Below, piece after piece: positions 60,604 through 64,000 of a stretch of 64,000 nt of DNA. Made by a program: the position numbers and the translations under genes. Under the pieces are notes generated by a model. The model was given only the letters and a program-made list of their open reading frames with translations, was not told where the DNA came from and did not search any database. The stretch is from Bacillota bacterium (GTDB lineage: Bacteria; Bacillota_A; Clostridia; Lachnospirales; Lachnospiraceae): assembly GCA_023443625.1 (NCBI GenBank), contig JAEZTQ010000011.1:134865-198864 (forward strand), written 5' to 3'. How positions within the stretch are numbered: the stretch's first letter is position 1; the number at the start of each line of letters is the position of its first letter.

Positions 60604-60632
60604 TTGACAAAAAAACAAGAAAGTCCGATAAT
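60604..60632 (+). promoter_or_regulatory. Promoter of the accessory cassette
   Basis: TTGACA (60604-60609), 17 bases, GATAAT (60627-60632), 30 bases before the GTG start codon. Confidence 0.65.
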
Positions 60633-60661
60633 GGAATCATAATTAGTAGGAGGTAGATTGA

Positions 60662-61423
60662 GTGCTACAGAAAACCAAGTATTTACCAGAAGAGGATATA
60701 TTCGCAATAGTAGAAAATTTGTCAAGTGCAGTGGGGGATGAACTCTCTGCTGGATTGCGTAATCTTGGAATAGATGAACAATTTTCAGATTCAAAAAAGT
60801 TCTTGAAATGGGATTTGTTTAATGCCAGCTGTGTTGATAAATTTAAAAGTGGAAATCTAGTCGCTCGATATGCCCGAAGAGGTGGATGGATAATGGCGCC
60901 TCTTGTTGACTTTCGTACTGGGTTTATATTTTCAGTTATTCGTGGGGATAGACTTAGTCAATTATGCAGAGAAAAGGCAAAACGTAATAATCTTCATTAT
61001 ACTGATGCACTTGTTAAGTCATTTAACTTTGATGTGCTATGTGCAAATCAAATGAGTTTCGTAAATCAGAATCAATTTGAAGAAGAGCAAATAGCTGGCA
61101 TAGTTAATGGAATATTGAAAGATATGCAGATAGAAAAAGAAATGATTAACCGCTATGCGGTAATATTGTTTGAAGAGTTTAACCATGAGTTAACATCTAT
61201 AAAATGTTGCATAATAAATAGTGAACTAAGTATAGTGGAGGAAGAGGACTGGAGTCATTTTATATCACATAGAGAACCATTAGTGACAGAACAGATTTCT
61301 CATAATGATAATTCGTCGCTTAAGCAAAGCTTATCTTTGTCAGAAAAGGCTGAGAAGAAAATTAGACAACTTAAAAATGTGGTTGAAAAGGATAAGGAAG
61401 AAGAAAAGGAAAATAATCTATAA
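60662..61423 (+). CDS. DUF5986-like protein, first gene of an accessory cassette
   Basis: This is a 253-residue protein starting with GTG 60662, eight bases after AGGAGG. The core (residues about 10-190) has FLKWDLFNASCVDKFKSG, RRGGWIMAPLVDFRTGFIFS and RGDRLSQLCREKAKRNNLHY, followed by TDALVKSFN, which resembles the DUF5986 family as I recall it. The last 50 residues are charged and helical (EKAEKKIRQLKNVVEKDKEE). There are no membrane segments and no catalytic motif I can name. The XRE-peptidase gene follows after 22 bases in the same direction. Confidence 0.6.
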   Translation: MLQKTKYLPEEDIFAIVENLSSAVGDELSAGLRNLGIDEQFSDSKKFLKWDLFNASCVDKFKSGNLVARYARRGGWIMAPLVDFRTGFIFSVIRGDRLSQLCREKAKRNNLHYTDALVKSFNFDVLCANQMSFVNQNQFEEEQIAGIVNGILKDMQIEKEMINRYAVILFEEFNHELTSIKCCIINSELSIVEEEDWSHFISHREPLVTEQISHNDNSSLKQSLSLSEKAEKKIRQLKNVVEKDKEEEKENNL

Positions 61424-61445
61424 AAATTCTTAAGGAGCATTAGTG

Positions 61446-62639
61446 ATGAGTAATATAGTTGATTTTAATCGTAGTATGCCAGATAGGCAGTTTAATGGAG
61501 AGAGATTAAGAATTGCAAGGTTGTGGAGAGATGTTTCGGCAAATGATTTGGCAGAAAATATAGGAGTTAAGCGCCAAACTATTTCGATGTATGAGAATGG
61601 TAAGCTGGTAAATCCAGATATAGCGACCATCCAGAAAATAAGTCAGGCTTTAAATTTTCCGCTTAAATTCTTTGTAGAAGATTTTGCGGTAAAGATGGAA
61701 AGTAGTACAACATATTTCCGCTCTTTGCTTACAACTAATAAAAAATATAGAAGTGAACAAGAAAGCAAAGTGGATTGTATTTCAGTAATTTATGAGATGT
61801 TATGTGAATATTTGGACTTTGCACCGCTGGAGTTACCTGATGTTCCGGAAAATACAAAACCTGAAGAAGCAGCATATATTTTAAGAAAACATTGGGAATT
61901 AGGAAATAAACCTATCGAGAACTTATCATATGTGGCAGAGAGTCATGGAATTGTAGTTACCGATTTCGAAACTAGTTCAGGGGATGTGGATGCTTTTAGC
62001 CACAAAATAAATGGAAGCAGTGCTTCAACATATCTAATTGGTTATTCCAAAAATAAAAATACGGCAGCTAGAGTTCATTTTGATATTGCGCATGAACTTG
62101 GACATATTTTGCTACATGATTGGAATGAAAATATAGAAGAAATGCCCAAGGAGGATTTTAAAGAGTTGGAAATCCAAGCCAATGACTTTGCAGCCGCCTT
62201 TTTATTACCGGAAGATGAATTTGTGGCAGATGTCGGGAACTATGCATCAAAGATTCAATATTATGTAGAATTAAAACGGCGATGGAAGGTATCGATAGCA
62301 GCCATGATAAGACGTTCTTATAAACTTGGCTTGATTACAAGTGAAGAGTATCAAAGAATGATGAGAAATATGCAAAAGCAGGGAATAAGAAAAATAGAAC
62401 CGCTTGATGATATTCTTATTACAGCAAAACCGTCTCTTTTAAAGCAGGCAGTTAGTCTGCTTTTGAGTCAAAAGGTGTTTACGGCTAATGAATTGTTAGA
62501 TGAAATTTCTAGTGAATATGGGTTAACGTTATATTCGAGAGATATAGAGAAACTTCTGGGATTAGATAAAGATACTTTAAAGGTGGTCAATACAGTACCA
62601 GAAATGAAGGTCGTTTTAAAATCAAATAAGAATAAGTAG
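61446..62639 (+). CDS. XRE-HTH / ImmA-IrrE family metallopeptidase
   Basis: This is a 397-residue fusion. The N-terminal HTH (residues about 14-70) reads LRIARLWRDVSANDLAENIG and VKRQTISMYENGKL. It is followed by a linker and a DUF955 zinc peptidase domain with the HExxH motif in HFDIAHELGHILLHDW (about residue 215) and a downstream Glu in LEIQANDFAAAFLLPEDEF. Such proteins cleave repressors in mobile elements or act with toxin-antitoxin systems and defence loci. The start at 61446 follows AAGGAG. It is the second gene of the cassette. Confidence 0.87.
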   Translation: MSNIVDFNRSMPDRQFNGERLRIARLWRDVSANDLAENIGVKRQTISMYENGKLVNPDIATIQKISQALNFPLKFFVEDFAVKMESSTTYFRSLLTTNKKYRSEQESKVDCISVIYEMLCEYLDFAPLELPDVPENTKPEEAAYILRKHWELGNKPIENLSYVAESHGIVVTDFETSSGDVDAFSHKINGSSASTYLIGYSKNKNTAARVHFDIAHELGHILLHDWNENIEEMPKEDFKELEIQANDFAAAFLLPEDEFVADVGNYASKIQYYVELKRRWKVSIAAMIRRSYKLGLITSEEYQRMMRNMQKQGIRKIEPLDDILITAKPSLLKQAVSLLLSQKVFTANELLDEISSEYGLTLYSRDIEKLLGLDKDTLKVVNTVPEMKVVLKSNKNK

Positions 62640-62734
62640 ATACAGGGTATATTATGGATACCCTGTATTTCGTAGTATTGTGTATTTATCTGCTTGCAAA
62701 TGATGATTTAAAAAGTTAAGGGAGTGGTGATTTT

Positions 62735-63739
62735 ATTAAGAGCGCAGATTACTTAGTAGATGACAAAAAAGAAGTTTATGAGAGAGTAAGTATTTGGACC
62801 GGAAGAAAGTTGGTAAAGGCGGCAGAAGAACATCCGGAAGTTGCAGAAAATATTAGAAGACTGGAACATTTTCGTAAAAATTTGTATTCTAAAAATAAGA
62901 ACAATAGACAACAAATGTTCTTTAATAAAGGTAGAAACGGAAATCCATATGCGGCGTATTTCTTTTTCCGTGATTACGATGAAAGTAGTCATGAAGGAAG
63001 TGAAGTTTCATCACGTCATGAAGTGGTTAAATCTGCGTTCAAGGGAATTGATGAGCTTAGGGTTATGTTTGACCGAAAGGAAGGAATCATTTCTTTTAAA
63101 GTAGAAAAAACTGTGAACGAATATGAAATAAAACTAGATGGGCATAGACATTGCATTGATGTGATGGTTTTTTATTCTTCATGTTCATCGGAAAAATATG
63201 CTGTGAAGTGGAGTAATGGGAATACTATAAGTTGTCTGGCATTAGAAATTTTTGAAGAGCATACTACGAAGAATACAGAAAAGCTTGGAAGATTGATGAG
63301 AGCTGGAATACCAGTACTTGAATATAACAGTAAAAATAGGACTTCTGTTATGAAAGAAATATATAGTGAGGAAAAAGAAAAGTCAGAAGTAATACGAGTC
63401 AGGGAGCAGATACAGCAGCAAGATTACATAAATGTTGAATTGATTGGAAATCCTTCCGGTAAATATTATGCTCTCTATGAAAAATACTTAGAATTATATA
63501 ATGAAAACTTAAAACTGAAGAGTGAGCATAATAAGATTCAACAACAACTGGATAAGGAGAAGGACGAAAATAATGGGATGGTTCAGAGGCTGCAAACGTT
63601 AGTAAATGAAAAGGATGTATTGAGTAAAAAAAATATGGAACTGCTTAAAGTTGTAAATGAATTTAATAATAAATGGGATGAGTTAAATCGTTCTGTTATA
63701 TTTAAATTACTTTTTAAAAATATGTTTAGGAAGAAATAG
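62735..63739 (+). CDS. Hypothetical coiled-coil protein with apparent non-ATG (ATT) start
   Basis: The coding sequence is open from 62720 to 63739. Protein-like residues begin at about 62738 (KSADYLVDDKKEVYERVSIW), well before the first TTG/ATG-type start at 62810. The best ribosome site, AAGGGAGTGGTG, points to the ATT codon at 62735. It encodes about 334 residues. The N-terminal 70 are helical and charged, the middle (about 90-210) is mixed, and the C-terminal 80 form a coiled coil (ENLKLKSEHNKIQQQLDKEK). The family is not recognised. It is the third gene of the cassette, 95 bases after the peptidase gene. Confidence 0.6.
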   Translation: MKSADYLVDDKKEVYERVSIWTGRKLVKAAEEHPEVAENIRRLEHFRKNLYSKNKNNRQQMFFNKGRNGNPYAAYFFFRDYDESSHEGSEVSSRHEVVKSAFKGIDELRVMFDRKEGIISFKVEKTVNEYEIKLDGHRHCIDVMVFYSSCSSEKYAVKWSNGNTISCLALEIFEEHTTKNTEKLGRLMRAGIPVLEYNSKNRTSVMKEIYSEEKEKSEVIRVREQIQQQDYINVELIGNPSGKYYALYEKYLELYNENLKLKSEHNKIQQQLDKEKDENNGMVQRLQTLVNEKDVLSKKNMELLKVVNEFNNKWDELNRSVIFKLLFKNMFRKK

Positions 63740-63753
63740 AGGAGGGAATTTCA

Positions 63754-63927
63754 GTGGAAGATGAGTTGATGAAAATTCAAAAAATGCAAGAAGAAATAGA
63801 AGATGCAAAAGAGAAAATTTTAGAAATTATAAAGCAACTTGAAAAGGCTTTAACGCAGGAATTACAAGAAAAGATTGTTGTCGCGCAGATTAGAAGCTCC
63901 TGTTCCATGCAGTTTATTTTACCCTAA
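63754..63927 (+). CDS. Small coiled-coil protein (57 aa), possibly truncated
   Basis: GTG 63754 lies seven bases after GAGGAGG, and the frame runs to TAA at 63925. Residues 1-42 are a charged helix (KMQEEIEDAKEKILEIIKQL). The last 15 residues (QIRSSCSMQFILP) have a different composition, as if the natural C-terminus had been replaced at about 63885. It is the fourth gene of the cassette, 14 bases after the third. The sequence from 63885 to the window end is not recognised and could be the edge of another inserted element. Confidence 0.5.
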   Translation: MEDELMKIQKMQEEIEDAKEKILEIIKQLEKALTQELQEKIVVAQIRSSCSMQFILP

Positions 63928-64000
63928 ATCGGTAGCCTGATGGTTTTCTCACTCACTTTAGTAACTCCTATTTATGCAAGCTGTTTGGTTTAATTCTAAA

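Noticed and set aside
8700..64000. Prophage or large integrative element in the core part of the window
   Set aside because: Apart from the ends, genes are ordinary metabolic operons; no phage structural, portal or conjugation genes are visible.

Overview
The window is a low-GC Firmicutes chromosome segment. It is most likely from a spore-forming Lachnospiraceae (Lachnoclostridium/Anaerocolumna-like). The reasons are AT-rich intergenic DNA, strong AGGAGG ribosome sites, a FabT/FabK-type fatty-acid operon, a type III glutamine synthetase, DUF1540 and DUF5721-like proteins, a YtvI-like sporulation membrane protein and a CIRCE element. Genus-level placement is inference.

Positions 1-8.7 kb are an accessory graveyard upstream of a tRNA-Gly(GCC) gene. 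It holds three tyrosine-recombinase remnants (1-360, about 5574-5972, and the best preserved at 7078-8022). It also holds partial copies of the tRNA 3' end (1371, 3490, 8085, 8292), a 151-bp tandem duplication, and a repeated 0.53-0.56 kb module (4163-4695 and 6486-7046) that flanks a nucleotidyltransferase gene and a RidA gene. Other passengers are a GNAT acetyltransferase, an XRE regulator with a small membrane protein, a DUF3784 protein and unrecognised genes. This looks like repeated integration and decay of mobile elements at one tRNA.

Positions 8.7-16 kb carry an AraC regulator with a nitroreductase, a heterodimeric ABC exporter pair, mutY and an SH3 lipoprotein. At 16-20 kb a LysR regulator faces leuB-leuC-leuD across an intergenic region with a LysR-type palindrome and a long base-paired leader. 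At 20-25 kb are a LysM/repeat protein, a DUF1540 protein, ytvI, and a phosphate transporter with its DUF47 partner. At 25-33 kb are ilvD, ilvB, serC, serA and DUF1015, giving branched-chain amino acid and serine biosynthesis. At 33-36 kb are a YesL-like protein and glnN behind a promoter-proximal terminator.

Positions 36.2-46.3 kb are a complete type II fatty-acid synthesis operon in the order fabT-fabH-acpP-fabK-fabD-fabG-fabF-accB-fabZ-accC-accD-accA. A FabT-like operator lies at the promoter, and a potentially structured spacer lies between accD and accA. At 46-59.5 kb are a papain-like-fold protein, an ABC-F protein, a secreted protein, a sensor-GGDEF-EAL c-di-GMP protein, TraX-like and DUF5721-like proteins, CIRCE-preceded htpG with a Cys/His-rich insertion, and degV. 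At 59.8-64 kb the DNA becomes accessory again: a decayed gene, then a small operon (DUF5986-like protein, XRE-ImmA/IrrE metallopeptidase, a coiled-coil protein apparently using a non-ATG start, and a 57-aa protein). The last of these runs into unrecognised sequence at the window edge.

Hairpin-containing intergenic repeats recur across the window (3.36, 20.3, 21.6, 22.0 and 36.0 kb).
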